Below are positions 34,518 through 34,528 of a DNA stretch of 34,528 nucleotides, one piece after another (within the stretch, counting starts at the first letter, position 1; the number at the start of each line of letters is the position of its first letter). Source of the DNA: Gammaproteobacteria bacterium (GTDB lineage Bacteria; Pseudomonadota; Gammaproteobacteria; GRL18); the NCBI GenBank assembly GCA_027011205.1, contig JALVAL010000138.1:1-34528 (forward strand). The letters run 5' to 3'. A program made the translations under genes and the position numbers. Below the pieces are notes generated by a model. That model did no database searches, was not told where the DNA came from, and saw only the letters and a program-made list of their open reading frames with translations.

Positions 34518-34528
34518 CAACCGCTTGA
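34408..34528. repeat. Terminal direct repeat, copy 2
   Basis: 120/121 identity to positions 1-121. Confidence 0.97.

Overview
The window looks like one complete P22-like (short-tailed) phage genome. The first 121 bp recur at the end (1-121 vs 34408-34528, one mismatch), implying a circular or redundant unit of about 34,407 bp. Late genes run left to right from about 129 to 17943: small/large terminase, P22-type portal, scaffold, capsid, gp4/gp10-like neck proteins, three ejection proteins, and two tandem tail fibre/spike genes sharing an N-terminal domain. A lysis module (M15 endolysin, holin-like proteins) closes the circle. The early/accessory region (about 17.9-32.8 kb) has a leftward arm (SF2 helicase, tRNA, SSB, CHC2 zinc-finger protein, Rad52-type annealase) and a rightward arm (NinB, HNH, NinG), diverging from promoters near 25.56-25.65 kb. 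The main finding is that small genes in both arms are separated by about 17 imperfect palindromes resembling integron attC sites: RYYYAAC/GTTRRRY-like ends, a mismatched spacer, paired L arms with extrahelical bases on one arm, and a variable tip. No integron integrase is seen, so this looks like a phage-borne CALIN-type cassette array. By the position of the extrahelical bases, the attC polarity is opposite to the ORFs in both arms, the reverse of ordinary integron cassettes. Other notable items: a ~250-nt structured RNA candidate closed by a 14-bp stem, a type-II-sized tRNA with apparent anticodon UAU, a NinB leader hairpin covering the Shine-Dalgarno, a candidate small antisense-strand RNA, and an ori-like region with DnaA boxes. 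All calls are by eye; no searches or folding programs were run.
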